DNA of 64,000 nucleotides from positions 1 to 64,000 of the forward strand of contig JAGBIL010000040.1 in NCBI GenBank assembly GCA_017935025.1. The letters run 5' to 3'. This DNA comes from Opitutales bacterium (lineage in GTDB: Bacteria > Verrucomicrobiota > Verrucomicrobiia > Opitutales > UBA953). The notes below the pieces were generated by a model, which ran no database searches, was not told the origin of the DNA, and saw only the letters and a program-made list of their open reading frames with translations. This document shows positions 24,232-32,732 of this stretch, piece by piece. Within the stretch, counting starts at the first letter, position 1. Each line of letters starts with the position of its first letter. Position numbers and translations under genes: made by a program.

Positions 24232-26415
24232 TTATCCAACATTGACACACGCTCCGAACCACCGCCACGCGATAGCGGCAATCGCGGCGACAAGCACGAA
24301 CACGATGCAGATTTTTCCCCACGGGAACGACTTTTTGCGAAACGGATCCGCGCGGGAAACCCTTGCGCCTCTCGGTTTTTTCGGCATTTCAGTAAACGCT
24401 TTCCCGAGCGGGATATTGATTTTTACGTTCCCGTTAATCGCCCAACCGTTGGCTTCGAGAATCGGACCGAGCGAGCGCCGACGCAGTTTCATCGCCGCAA
24501 TCAGCATCGACGGCGCGGAAATCATCAAAATGACCGCAAGCACAACAGCCCCCATTTGCCACGGCGCAAGCGCCAAAAATCCGCTCACGGCAACGGACAA
24601 TGCAGCCCCGATTGCGCCGAGTGCTAACCCGATCGCCGCAAAAATTCCGGCAAACTTCGCCACATCAAACGCGGGTTTCGCCGCAGGCGCCGCCGCGCCG
24701 GGCGTTCCCGTAGGAGCCGTCGTCGCCTTCGTCAGAGCCGTTCCCGCGCCCGCGCTCAAATCACCGTCCACTTTCTTTTCGCGCGCGGCGGCAAAATTTT
24801 CAATCTGCGTTTCGACAAATTTCGCCACCTTGCGGTAAGGCGACCAAAAGGCTTGGCGAATCGAAATCGGATTTTCGATGATTTTAACGATTTTCGCGTC
24901 CCAATCGTTCCCTTTTTTATCGTAAAAAACACCGTTGCGACCGACGTAAAGCGAGAGCGCGTCGCCGTCGCCGAACATTGCGACAATCGACATTTTTTCA
25001 CCTCCGTTTTTGCGCGTGCAGTCGCAATACGCGAGGCAACAATTCGATTTCGCCGCAAGCGCCGAATGAACCGCCGCGCTGTCCACGCGAACGCACATTG
25101 AGCAGGTGCGGCCGTCCATGTAGAGCTTGCCGACGAGAAAAGCCGTGGAGTCCGCATCGCGCTTGTAAAATTCGGCAAACGAAACGAAATTCCGCAAAAT
25201 CACGGCGAGATCGCGCGAGTAGCGGCAAAGTTTTTCCGTGTCGGAAAGCGCATCGCGCAACGGTTTTTCCGCAGCATCTTTTTCAAAGAGCGGAACCGTT
25301 TTTTCGACAAAGTTTCCGGCAAGAATTTCCTGCAACCGCTCCGACGGGAACGCATCGGCTCCGCCGGCAGGCTTTGCCGCAAGCCACGCCGCATAAGGCG
25401 CAAACAGCGAAACGGTTTTCCCCCAGAGCGAAGCCGGAAGCACGCTCGGCTTTTCCGCTACGGGAACGCCGAGTTTTTCGCACGCGGGAACGAGCGCCTT
25501 TTCGACAAAATCCGCGATCGCGGGAACCCACGCGGGATTGATGCCGCAGGCGAGCGGAAGCACCGGTTCGCCGTCCGTTGCCGCGACGCGTGCAAGCGGG
25601 AAGCGCTCCGATGCGGCAGCGGAAATTTCCCCGCCGGCGGCAAGCGCGGCGAAATCGGCATCGCCCGGATTCATTTTGGATTCTGCGGCGGGATCGAAAC
25701 TCGCCAGACGCGTCCGCGCGAAAAAGTCTTCCGTCTTAGCGCGGATTTTTGAAAGCGCGGCGAACGCATCCGCCGTTTTTTCGCCGAGCGGGAAAATTTT
25801 TTCGGACGCCTTTTCCGCATCGGCACGCCACGCCAAAACAGCCTCAGCGCTTTTGACAAAATCTGCAATTTGCGCGGCGGAAACGCCCTGCGCACCCGAC
25901 GCATCCGCGCTCCCGCCCGTCGCTACAATCGCGTCGGCAAGGAATTTTTCCGTCGCAGGCTCACCTTCCGCGCAGCCGGGAACGAGCACGCCGTCGCCGT
26001 TGAACGCTTGCGCATCAAAGGCTTTTCCGGCGGCTTCGACATCCTCAAGCGCGAGCGTTCCCGCGTCGGGTTTACCGAGGCGCGCGAGAATGCCCGCCGC
26101 CGTTTCGCGAAGCGAAGATTTTTCGGAAAGCGAACTCAGCGGGAACGCGTCTCTTCCCGCAAAAAAAGCATCGAAATTCGAGAAATTTTCGCGGACAAAC
26201 TTCACGGCGGCGAGTATTTCTGGGACTCGAATGCGACCGTCCGAATCGGAATCAAGCAAAGCGAGCGTACGCGCGTCAAATTCCTGCCCGCGCACGGGCA
26301 TACTCAGCGCGACCCACAATTTCGGGTCAAGTTCAACAATGGCGGAGAGGTCTTCGGGGGTTTCGATGCGGAGTTGCTCCGCTCCGCCCCGACGGAAGAA
26401 ATAATAGTTAGGCAT
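24232..26415 (-). CDS. Large unknown protein with EF-hand-like loop and C-terminal membrane helices
   Basis: 727 residues. I do not recognise a family. Near the N-terminus is an EF-hand-like calcium loop (DSDSDGRIRVPE, residues 55-66), and a second, weaker one (NGDGVLVPG) at about 138. The middle is Ala-rich and helical. A Cys-rich segment around 450-480 (CSMCVRVD and CCLAYCDCT) could bind metal. The last 170 residues have an Ala/Pro linker, two or three membrane helices and a final helix (ICIVFVLVAAIAAIAW). It lies between thiD and trkH on the same strand. The start MPNYYFFRRGG is 58 bp downstream of the thiD stop. Confidence 0.8.
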   Translation of the reverse strand: MPNYYFFRRGGAEQLRIETPEDLSAIVELDPKLWVALSMPVRGQEFDARTLALLDSDSDGRIRVPEILAAVKFVRENFSNFDAFFAGRDAFPLSSLSEKSSLRETAAGILARLGKPDAGTLALEDVEAAGKAFDAQAFNGDGVLVPGCAEGEPATEKFLADAIVATGGSADASGAQGVSAAQIADFVKSAEAVLAWRADAEKASEKIFPLGEKTADAFAALSKIRAKTEDFFARTRLASFDPAAESKMNPGDADFAALAAGGEISAAASERFPLARVAATDGEPVLPLACGINPAWVPAIADFVEKALVPACEKLGVPVAEKPSVLPASLWGKTVSLFAPYAAWLAAKPAGGADAFPSERLQEILAGNFVEKTVPLFEKDAAEKPLRDALSDTEKLCRYSRDLAVILRNFVSFAEFYKRDADSTAFLVGKLYMDGRTCSMCVRVDSAAVHSALAAKSNCCLAYCDCTRKNGGEKMSIVAMFGDGDALSLYVGRNGVFYDKKGNDWDAKIVKIIENPISIRQAFWSPYRKVAKFVETQIENFAAAREKKVDGDLSAGAGTALTKATTAPTGTPGAAAPAAKPAFDVAKFAGIFAAIGLALGAIGAALSVAVSGFLALAPWQMGAVVLAVILMISAPSMLIAAMKLRRRSLGPILEANGWAINGNVKINIPLGKAFTEMPKKPRGARVSRADPFRKKSFPWGKICIVFVLVAAIAAIAWRWFGACVNVG

Positions 26416-26473
26416 GGACAGAAAATAGCTCCGTCCGCGACTCGGGGAAAGTTAAAATAACGGAAACCGCCTC

Positions 26474-27307
26474 TTAAAAGTGTGCGATAAAGCGCTCCCC
26501 GGCAACGGGAAGCGGATTGGAAATTCCCGCAGAAACGTAGTCCTCCGCACGGGAAACGGCAGAAGACAAATTTTCGCACGCACCACGCGCAAGATTTGCG
26601 GCTATCGCGGCGGAAAGCGTGCAGCCGCTTCCGTGCGTATTCGTTCCTGCCACGCGAGAATGCTTCACGAGGGAATCGACTCCGCCCTGCGCCTTCGGAA
26701 GCGCGAGCACATCGAAAACCTCGTCGCCGCTCCCGTGTCCGCCCTTGAGCAACACGGGCACGCCGAGCGCCTCGGAGAGCTTTTCCGCAGATTCGGAAAT
26801 TTCTCCGGATTGTGTTTTCGGATTCGCCCGCCACGCAAATTTTTCGCCGAGCAAAACTTCCGCTTCGTCCAAATTCGGCGTAACGAGGCTCGCAAGCGGA
26901 ATCAAGCGTTCCCGCAACGTGGCGATTGCGGTGTCATCAATGAGCTTCGCGCCGCTCGTCGCAATCATCACGGGATCGACAACGATTTTGATTTCGCGAT
27001 GTGCTTCAAAAAAATCCGCCACGGCATTAATGATTTCGGCAGCGGCAAGCATTCCGGTTTTGGCGGCACCGATGTTAAAGTAGCGCGCAACCTGCTCCGC
27101 CTGCTCGCGGACAAACTCTGCGGGAACGGGATTCACGGAGGAAACGCCGTCGGGATTTTGAGCCGTAAGCGCGGTTATCGCCGTCGTCCCGAAAACACCA
27201 TGTGCAGCAAAAGTCAGCAAATCCGCCTGGATTCCCGCTCCTCCGCCGGAATCCGACCCGGCAAGCGTCAACGCCACGGGCAAATCACTCTTCGTAGAAT
27301 TTCTCAT
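26474..27307 (-). CDS. thiD: Hydroxymethylpyrimidine/phosphomethylpyrimidine kinase
   Basis: A 277-residue ribokinase-like enzyme of thiamine synthesis that phosphorylates HMP and HMP-P. The N-terminal [19 protein letters not shown] binds substrate, [14 protein letters not shown] and [12 protein letters not shown] follow, and [19 protein letters not shown] near the C-terminus carries the anion hole and catalytic Asp region. The length is normal. No other thi gene and no TPP riboswitch are visible nearby. Confidence 0.94.
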   Translation of the reverse strand: MRNSTKSDLPVALTLAGSDSGGGAGIQADLLTFAAHGVFGTTAITALTAQNPDGVSSVNPVPAEFVREQAEQVARYFNIGAAKTGMLAAAEIINAVADFFEAHREIKIVVDPVMIATSGAKLIDDTAIATLRERLIPLASLVTPNLDEAEVLLGEKFAWRANPKTQSGEISESAEKLSEALGVPVLLKGGHGSGDEVFDVLALPKAQGGVDSLVKHSRVAGTNTHGSGCTLSAAIAANLARGACENLSSAVSRAEDYVSAGISNPLPVAGERFIAHF

Positions 27308-27384
27308 TTCCCGGCGATTCTAACAAAAAACGAAACCGCGAATGAACAGAAATTTGCCGCAAGCAAACTTCTGTTAATGGCGAA

Positions 27385-27485
27385 TAGCGAATTCCAAATT
27401 CCGAATGAAATACGGGAGAAATCAATCGAAGAGCCTCTTAGCGTTAACTCTGCCGAGTAATCATTCAAAATTCGGAATTTCAATT
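27385..27485. repeat. Short inverted repeat between xseA and thiD
   Basis: AAATTCCGAAT near 27395 and ATTCGGAATTT near 27470 are complementary and enclose about 65 bases. They could form a hairpin just after the xseA stop. There is no T run. Confidence 0.5.
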
Positions 27486-28778
27486 CAGGTCCCGCCCTTC
27501 GACGCGCGTACGTCCGTCGGAAAATTCGAGTTCGACGAGTTGACCGAAACCGACATCGCGGGAACGGTCGATGATTTTTCCCGTCGATGCATCGCGCGCG
27601 ACGGCGAACCCGCGCTTCAACGTCGATTCCAAGCCGGATGCACGCAAGCGCGTCGCAAGCTGTTGCAGGTGCAACCGCGCGAGGCGAACGCGGTGTTCCG
27701 GATTTTGTTTCTCCAAAGAAAACCCGATGCGCGAAATTTTTTCGCGGGAACGCGCAGCCTGAAACGTAATTGCAGAATCGATACGCGAAGCAATCCGCGC
27801 AAGGCGTTCCCGCACGAGCCGCAGATGGCTGAGCGGCGAGTGGCGGGCAAGCTTGGATTCAAGCAAATCGAGTTTTTGGGAAAAATCCTGCATCGCCCGC
27901 TCCGCCAAATCGTCGAGCGACGCGGACGCGTTTTCGAAACGGTCCGTAATTTCTAACCGTGCGCTGGAAATAAACTCGGCGGCGGCAGAAGGTGTTTCCG
28001 CGCGCAAATCCGAAGCAAAATCGCTCAGCGTAAAGTCGATTTCGTGCCCGACGGCGGAAATCACGGGAACGCGGGATGCCCGCACGGCACGCGCGACAAT
28101 TTCTTCGTTAAAACACCAAAGATCTTCAAGACTTCCGCCGCCACGACCGACGACGAGCAACTCCAAATCGCGAATCGCGTTTGCCTGCGCAATCCCGCGA
28201 ACAATTTCTTCCGCCGCGCCCGAGCCCTGCACTTTCGCCGGAATGACAATGAGGCGTCCGACCCAATCGCGCCGCCGCAAAATGCTGATAAAATCACGGA
28301 TCGCCGCCCCCGTCGGAGACGTAACAAACGCGATGGTGCACGGAAGCGTCGGCAGTTCACGTTTTAAACTCTTATCAAAAAGCCCTTCGGCTTCGAGCTT
28401 GCGCCGCAGTTTTTCAAATGCTTCCTGCAAGCGCCCGATTCCTTCTTCCTGAAACGTGCGGACGATAATTTGGTAATTACCGCGCGGCTCGTAAATGCTG
28501 ATTTGCCCGAAAACGACGATTTGCATTCCTTCGCGCAAACGCGTTCCCGCACGGGCAAGCGTACCGCGAAACGCCACGGCGGCGAGCTGCGCTCCGGCAT
28601 CTTTCAGAGTAAAATACGCGTGCCCGCTTGACTGTATACGCAAATTCGATACTTCTCCGCGTATCCACACGCCGCCGAACGTATTTTCTACAAGCGCCTT
28701 AATGCGCCGCGTAAATTCCGTGACGGTAAACGGTGCGTCGTCCGGCGACGTTCCCGCGTTTTCTTCAAAAAAGTCCAT
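27480..28778 (-). CDS. xseA: Exodeoxyribonuclease VII large subunit
   Basis: A 432-residue protein with an N-terminal OB-fold domain (about 15-110: FGGVWIRGEVSNLRIQSSGHAYFTLKD) and the XseA catalytic domain with VTSPTGAAIRDFISILRRR, VGRGGGSLEDLWCFNEE and VISAVGHEIDFTLSD. The C-terminal region is coiled coil. With XseB it degrades single-stranded DNA. No xseB is visible within the window. It precedes thiD and follows the HIT gene on the minus strand. Confidence 0.95.
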   Translation of the reverse strand: MDFFEENAGTSPDDAPFTVTEFTRRIKALVENTFGGVWIRGEVSNLRIQSSGHAYFTLKDAGAQLAAVAFRGTLARAGTRLREGMQIVVFGQISIYEPRGNYQIIVRTFQEEGIGRLQEAFEKLRRKLEAEGLFDKSLKRELPTLPCTIAFVTSPTGAAIRDFISILRRRDWVGRLIVIPAKVQGSGAAEEIVRGIAQANAIRDLELLVVGRGGGSLEDLWCFNEEIVARAVRASRVPVISAVGHEIDFTLSDFASDLRAETPSAAAEFISSARLEITDRFENASASLDDLAERAMQDFSQKLDLLESKLARHSPLSHLRLVRERLARIASRIDSAITFQAARSREKISRIGFSLEKQNPEHRVRLARLHLQQLATRLRASGLESTLKRGFAVARDASTGKIIDRSRDVGFGQLVELEFSDGRTRVEGRDLN

Positions 28779-28805
28779 GCACCGACCTTAAAAAAAACGG
28801 CCGAA

Positions 28806-29315
28806 TCAACCTTCTCCGAAATTTTTCGGAGTAAATTTTTTCAGGCGCTCCCACATCATGTCGAGCGACGCCGGAAGCGTGCGCGTATCAGCAATAACGG
28901 GCATGAAGTTGCTGTCGCCCTCCCAGCGCGGGACGATGTGGCAATGCAGATGTTTCGGAATCCCGGCGCCCGCCGACGAGCCGAAGTTGAAACCGACGTT
29001 GAAGCCCTGCGGCTTGAGAGCGTCCGTCAGAATTTGCTGTCCGAGCACAATCAGATCCATCAGATCCGCACGTTCTTCCGCCGTAAGTTCGGAAAGCACG
29101 GGAACGGCACGATACGGAATCGCCAAAAGGTGTCCGGCATTGTACGGGAACGTGTTCAGAACGAGGTATCCGGTTTTTCCGCGATAAAGCAGGTGGACGG
29201 ATTTTTCATCCGCAACTTTCGGGATTTCGACAAACGGATCGTCGCACTTCGGCCCGCTGCCCTTCTTCGGCGCTTCGATATACGCCATTCGCCAATACGC
29301 ATGGAGGTGATTCAT
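28806..29315 (-). CDS. HIT family nucleotide hydrolase/transferase
   Basis: A 169-residue histidine-triad protein. The catalytic triad sits in KHLHCHIVPRW (His-x-His-x-His), preceded by FNFGSSAGAGIPKHLH and a LVLNTFPYNAGHLLAIPYR strand pair. Such proteins hydrolyse dinucleoside polyphosphates or nucleotide-amino adducts. The size and extended C-terminus resemble Ap4A phosphorylase-like bacterial HIT proteins. The start at 29315 is chosen to exclude 54 extra residues that would run into the tRNA-Tyr gene. GGGGAAA lies upstream. Confidence 0.88.
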   Translation of the reverse strand: MNHLHAYWRMAYIEAPKKGSGPKCDDPFVEIPKVADEKSVHLLYRGKTGYLVLNTFPYNAGHLLAIPYRAVPVLSELTAEERADLMDLIVLGQQILTDALKPQGFNVGFNFGSSAGAGIPKHLHCHIVPRWEGDSNFMPVIADTRTLPASLDMMWERLKKFTPKNFGEG

Positions 29316-29433
29316 GAAAAAAGTTTCCCCGCGCCCCGCTTTTTTTTCAAACGAAAAAAAAGTCCCGCCCGCACCGAAAAAAAACTCTTGCAAGCGCGAA
29401 GAAAAACGAACATCCTTACATCTCCTTTTCATC

Positions 29434-29519
29434 GGTGAGATATCCAAGTGGCTAAAGGGCGTGGACTGTAAATCCATTCGGTTTTCCGTTCGGGGGTTCG
29501 AATCCCTCTCTCACCACCA
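29434..29519 (+). tRNA. tRNA-Tyr (GUA)
   Basis: An 86-nucleotide class II tRNA with acceptor GGTGAGA/TCTCACC, anticodon loop ACTGTAAAT, long variable arm, TTCGAAT in the T loop and encoded CCA (29517-29519). It is followed by an intrinsic terminator. Confidence 0.95.
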
Positions 29520-29527
29520 TTTAGAAA

Positions 29528-29556
29528 AACCCGTTCAGAACATGAACGGGTTTTTT
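29528..29556 (+). terminator. Terminator of tRNA-Tyr
   Basis: AACCCGTTCA (29528-29537) pairs with TGAACGGGTT (29543-29552), with T6 at 29551-29556. It overlaps the stop codon of the convergent membrane protein gene. Confidence 0.9.
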
Positions 29557-29944
29557 ATTTCCTCCCGAACAGGGAGCGCTCGGCGAGCCAAACGATTCCT
29601 GCGACAAGTCCGGTATATATCCACACGAGGGGGACTAAAAATATCCCCAAAATACTCATCAGAGGGAAAAACGAACATAATATTAACGTAAAGATAAACG
29701 TCCCCTCAAAGGACCGCCGGTTAACAACTCCCAGCGCAACGGGAAACGCCGCCGCCCACAAAATTCCGTAATAGTTCAATACAGATATTTCAGAGTTCCC
29801 GTCCTCAAAAAACGGCAACAGCGGTTCCGGCAACATTGCACAAAGCAATAACACTCCCAGAACAATCGCCGTGCGGCGCGAAGCACGGCGTGCGATAAAC
29901 GCCAACCACGGGAACGCGAAATATCCGGCAAAAAACATCATCAC
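29555..29944 (-). CDS. Unknown four-helix membrane protein
   Basis: 129 residues with about four hydrophobic segments (residues 2-18, 25-45, 60-75 and 83-118) and no recognised family. The start is ambiguous (MMMFF: 29944, 29941 or 29938). It begins 1 bp after the aldehyde dehydrogenase stop on the same strand, which favours translational coupling and supports it as a real gene. The final WLAERSLFGRK is basic and probably cytoplasmic. Confidence 0.65.
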   Translation of the reverse strand: MMMFFAGYFAFPWLAFIARRASRRTAIVLGVLLLCAMLPEPLLPFFEDGNSEISVLNYYGILWAAAFPVALGVVNRRSFEGTFIFTLILCSFFPLMSILGIFLVPLVWIYTGLVAGIVWLAERSLFGRK

Positions 29945-29945
29945 C

Positions 29946-31328
29946 TCACTTCAAAAAGAAGTGCAGCAGCTTTTCGTAGAGTTTGCTTTTGTAGGGTTGG
30001 TAGCGCATCGGAAGGTCGATCCACGTTTTTTTGTCCACGACGGATTTGTAGTGCGTGAACGCGTCAAAGCCGTCCTTCCCGTGATACGAGCCCATGCCGC
30101 TTTCGCCGACGCCGCCGAAACCCATTTCGCTGGTCGCGAGGTGAATAACGACATCGTTGATGCAGCCGCCGCCGTAGCTCAGCTCGGTCATCACACGCGC
30201 AATGCGTTTTTTGTCGTTTGAAAAAAGATACAGTGCCAGCGGCTTGTCTTTGTTTTTCAAATCATCGACAACGGAATCGAAACGGTCAAAGGTCAGAACG
30301 GGCATAATCGGTCCGAAAATTTCTTCGCCCATCACGGCATCGGCTTCCGTTACGTTATCCATGACGGTAGGCGCAATCCGACAGGAGTCGGGATCGGCGT
30401 TCCCGCCGGCGACAACCTTCGTTTTGTCGATCAGCCCGAGGAGGCGGTCAAAATGCTTCCGGTTGATAATTTTGCCGTAATCTTTGTTTGCGAGCGGGTT
30501 TTCGCCGTATTGGATTTTGATTTGTTTCACGACTTCCGCGACAAAAGCATCCTTCACGGAACGTTCGCAAAGAATATAATCGGGAGCGACGCAGGTTTGC
30601 CCGCAGTTGAGATATTTGCCGAACACGATACGCTTGGCGGCGAGTTTGAGATCCGCCGTCGCATCGACGACACAAGGACTTTTCCCGCCGAGCTCCAAAA
30701 TCGCAGGCGTCAGATGCTCCGCCGCGCGGCGCAAAACTTCTTTACCGACAGCGCCGCTTCCGGTGAAGAAAATGAGGTCGAATTTCTGCTCGAGGAGCGC
30801 CGCGTTCTCGGCTCTTCCGCCGGTAACGACGGCGATGTATTCGGGCGGGAACGCTTCGCCGAGGAGTTTTTCGATAATCGCACTCGTCGCGCCGGAGTAA
30901 GCGCTGGGCTTCACGATCGCGGTATTTCCCGCAGCGACAGCATCGACCAGCGGTCCCATCGTCAGCAGGAACGGATAATTCCACGGACTCATAATCAGCG
31001 TGTTCCCGTAAGGAACGGGCTGTTTGAAACTGCGGGAAGCGAATTGCGCAAGCGGCGTCCGAACCGTTTTTCTTTTCGCAAAGCGCTTAACGTGCCCGAG
31101 CATATACGAGATCTCGGACAGCACCATGCCGACTTCGCACATGAATCCTTCGTAGCGGCTTTTCCCGAGGTCTGCGGTCAGCGCGTCGCAAATTTCGTCT
31201 TCGTATTTCTTAACGACGGCGTACAGTTTTTTGAGCTGCCCGATGCGGAATTTTACGGGAACGGTTACGCCGCTTTTGAAATAGGCTCTTTGTTTTTCAA
31301 GCAAACTACGGATTTGTTCGTTGGTCAT
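29946..31328 (-). CDS. Aldehyde dehydrogenase (class 3-like)
   Basis: A 460-residue NAD(P)-dependent aldehyde dehydrogenase without an N-terminal extension, in the size range of class 3/fatty aldehyde enzymes. PWNYPFLLTMGPLVDAVAAGN forms the cofactor site. FFTGSGAVGKEV and the general base Glu in LELGGKSPCVVD follow. The catalytic Cys is in NCGQTCVAPDY, and EEIFGPIMPVLTF is conserved. It oxidises aldehydes to acids or acts in reverse with CoA-independent chemistry. It begins 1 bp after the stop codon of the alcohol dehydrogenase, so both are made together and probably interconvert an alcohol and an acid through the aldehyde. Confidence 0.92.
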   Translation of the reverse strand: MTNEQIRSLLEKQRAYFKSGVTVPVKFRIGQLKKLYAVVKKYEDEICDALTADLGKSRYEGFMCEVGMVLSEISYMLGHVKRFAKRKTVRTPLAQFASRSFKQPVPYGNTLIMSPWNYPFLLTMGPLVDAVAAGNTAIVKPSAYSGATSAIIEKLLGEAFPPEYIAVVTGGRAENAALLEQKFDLIFFTGSGAVGKEVLRRAAEHLTPAILELGGKSPCVVDATADLKLAAKRIVFGKYLNCGQTCVAPDYILCERSVKDAFVAEVVKQIKIQYGENPLANKDYGKIINRKHFDRLLGLIDKTKVVAGGNADPDSCRIAPTVMDNVTEADAVMGEEIFGPIMPVLTFDRFDSVVDDLKNKDKPLALYLFSNDKKRIARVMTELSYGGGCINDVVIHLATSEMGFGGVGESGMGSYHGKDGFDAFTHYKSVVDKKTWIDLPMRYQPYKSKLYEKLLHFFLK

Positions 31329-31329
31329 T

Positions 31330-32538
31330 TCAGTTACTCCAATCTGCGCACTGCGCGTAAAATTCTGCGAGCTCGGTTTTCGTCATCAGTTTCGGCACGG
31401 GATAAAGCGGGTTCGCCTCCTTTGCGGCGTGTTCCGCCATAACGGGAATGTCCTCCCGGCGGATCCCCGCAAGTTTTCGGGGAATGCCGATTTTTTCGTT
31501 CAACGCTTTAACCGCCGCGATAAATTTTTCCGCGCCGGATTTGTCGCCGTCGTTCCTGCCGCACACGCCGGCGGCGATGCCGAGCGTATGCAATTTTTTA
31601 TATACGGATTCGCCGTAGGCTTCCAAAACGTACGGCATAATGACGGCGTTTGCGAGTCCGTGAGGCGTTCCGTATTGTCCGCCCAGCGAATGCGCGACCG
31701 CGTGGATGTAGCCGACGTAGGATTTGGAAAAAGCGACCCCCGCTTTGTAGGCGGCGTGAAGCATATTTTCCCGCGCTTTGTGATTTTTGCCGTCGCGGCA
31801 GGCGGTTTCGATGTTGTCAAAAACCAGCTTTACGGCTTCGACGGCGAGGCGGCGCGTTTCCTTGGTGGTGGAACGCCCGATGTAAGCCTCAACCGCGTGC
31901 GTGAGCGCGTCCATTCCGGTGGTCGCCGTCAGATGCGGCGGCAGGGAATACGTCAGCGACGCGTCCAAAACGGCATAATGCGGAATGAGCGGGAAACTCA
32001 TGAGCGCGTACTTGTGTTGCTTCTCGCTGTCGGTAACGATTGCGGCGAGCGTAACTTCGCTTCCCGTTCCCGCCGTCGTGGGCACGGCAATCAGCGTCGG
32101 CAAACGACGCAGGATACGCAAAACGCCTTTCATCTGCCCGACTGTTTTCTTGGGATAAGCGACGCGTGCGCCGACGGCTTTCGCACAGTCCATCGAAGAA
32201 CCGCCGCCGACCGCAATCAGGCAATCGCAGGCGTTCCCGCGATACAATTCAAAGGCGGCTTCCACGTTTTTGACCGTGGGATTCGGCTGCGTGTCGGAAT
32301 AAACGACGAATTTTACGCCACTTTCGCTCAGCACTTTTTCAAGCGGAGCCACCAGCCCGTTGTTCACGATGCCCTTGTCGGTAACGACAAGGACCGATTT
32401 CACGTTTTCTTTCGCAAAAACGCTTTTCAGCGCGGCGCAGGAATTCACAATTTCCGGTTCCCTGTACGGCAAAACGGGCAACGCCATACGAAACGCCGTT
32501 TGAAAAACACGGCAGAAAATTTTGTATGCAATATTCAT
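31330..32538 (-). CDS. Iron-containing alcohol dehydrogenase
   Basis: A 402-residue group III alcohol dehydrogenase. The NAD-binding GGGSSMDCAKAVG is at about 112, PTTAGTGSEVT at 153, and the metal ligands lie in GMDALTHAVEAYIG and the two His of HAVAHSLGGQYGTPHG. The metal is usually iron or zinc. It shares an operon with the aldehyde dehydrogenase. The substrate is unknown. Butanol-type dehydrogenases, 1,3-propanediol oxidoreductases and lactaldehyde reductases share this fold. Confidence 0.92.
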   Translation of the reverse strand: MNIAYKIFCRVFQTAFRMALPVLPYREPEIVNSCAALKSVFAKENVKSVLVVTDKGIVNNGLVAPLEKVLSESGVKFVVYSDTQPNPTVKNVEAAFELYRGNACDCLIAVGGGSSMDCAKAVGARVAYPKKTVGQMKGVLRILRRLPTLIAVPTTAGTGSEVTLAAIVTDSEKQHKYALMSFPLIPHYAVLDASLTYSLPPHLTATTGMDALTHAVEAYIGRSTTKETRRLAVEAVKLVFDNIETACRDGKNHKARENMLHAAYKAGVAFSKSYVGYIHAVAHSLGGQYGTPHGLANAVIMPYVLEAYGESVYKKLHTLGIAAGVCGRNDGDKSGAEKFIAAVKALNEKIGIPRKLAGIRREDIPVMAEHAAKEANPLYPVPKLMTKTELAEFYAQCADWSN

Positions 32539-32660
32539 GGTTTCGGCATTTTTCTTTTCTGATGACGGAGGTTAAACACATCAGAAGCTCCGAAAAAATA
32601 TGCAAATAATTTCCCGCCGACGCAACGGGCTTATTTGTGATTGCCCGAACAGAACACGAA

Positions 32661-32698
32661 AAAAGCCGTTCCCGCGAGCAATCACGGGAACGGCTTTT
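32661..32698 (-). terminator. Terminator of the MFS gene built from a GGGAACG pair
   Basis: A perfect 14-bp stem, AAAAGCCGTTCCCG (32661-32674) with CGGGAACGGCTTTT (32685-32698), 35 bp after the MFS stop. Confidence 0.9.
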
Positions 32699-32732
32699 CT
32701 TTAAGCCTTAAGCCCTAATCTTTAAGCTCTCT

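Noticed and set aside
27308-27480. TPP riboswitch upstream of thiD
   Set aside because: I looked for the CTGAGA and ACCTGA boxes on the minus strand and found neither.
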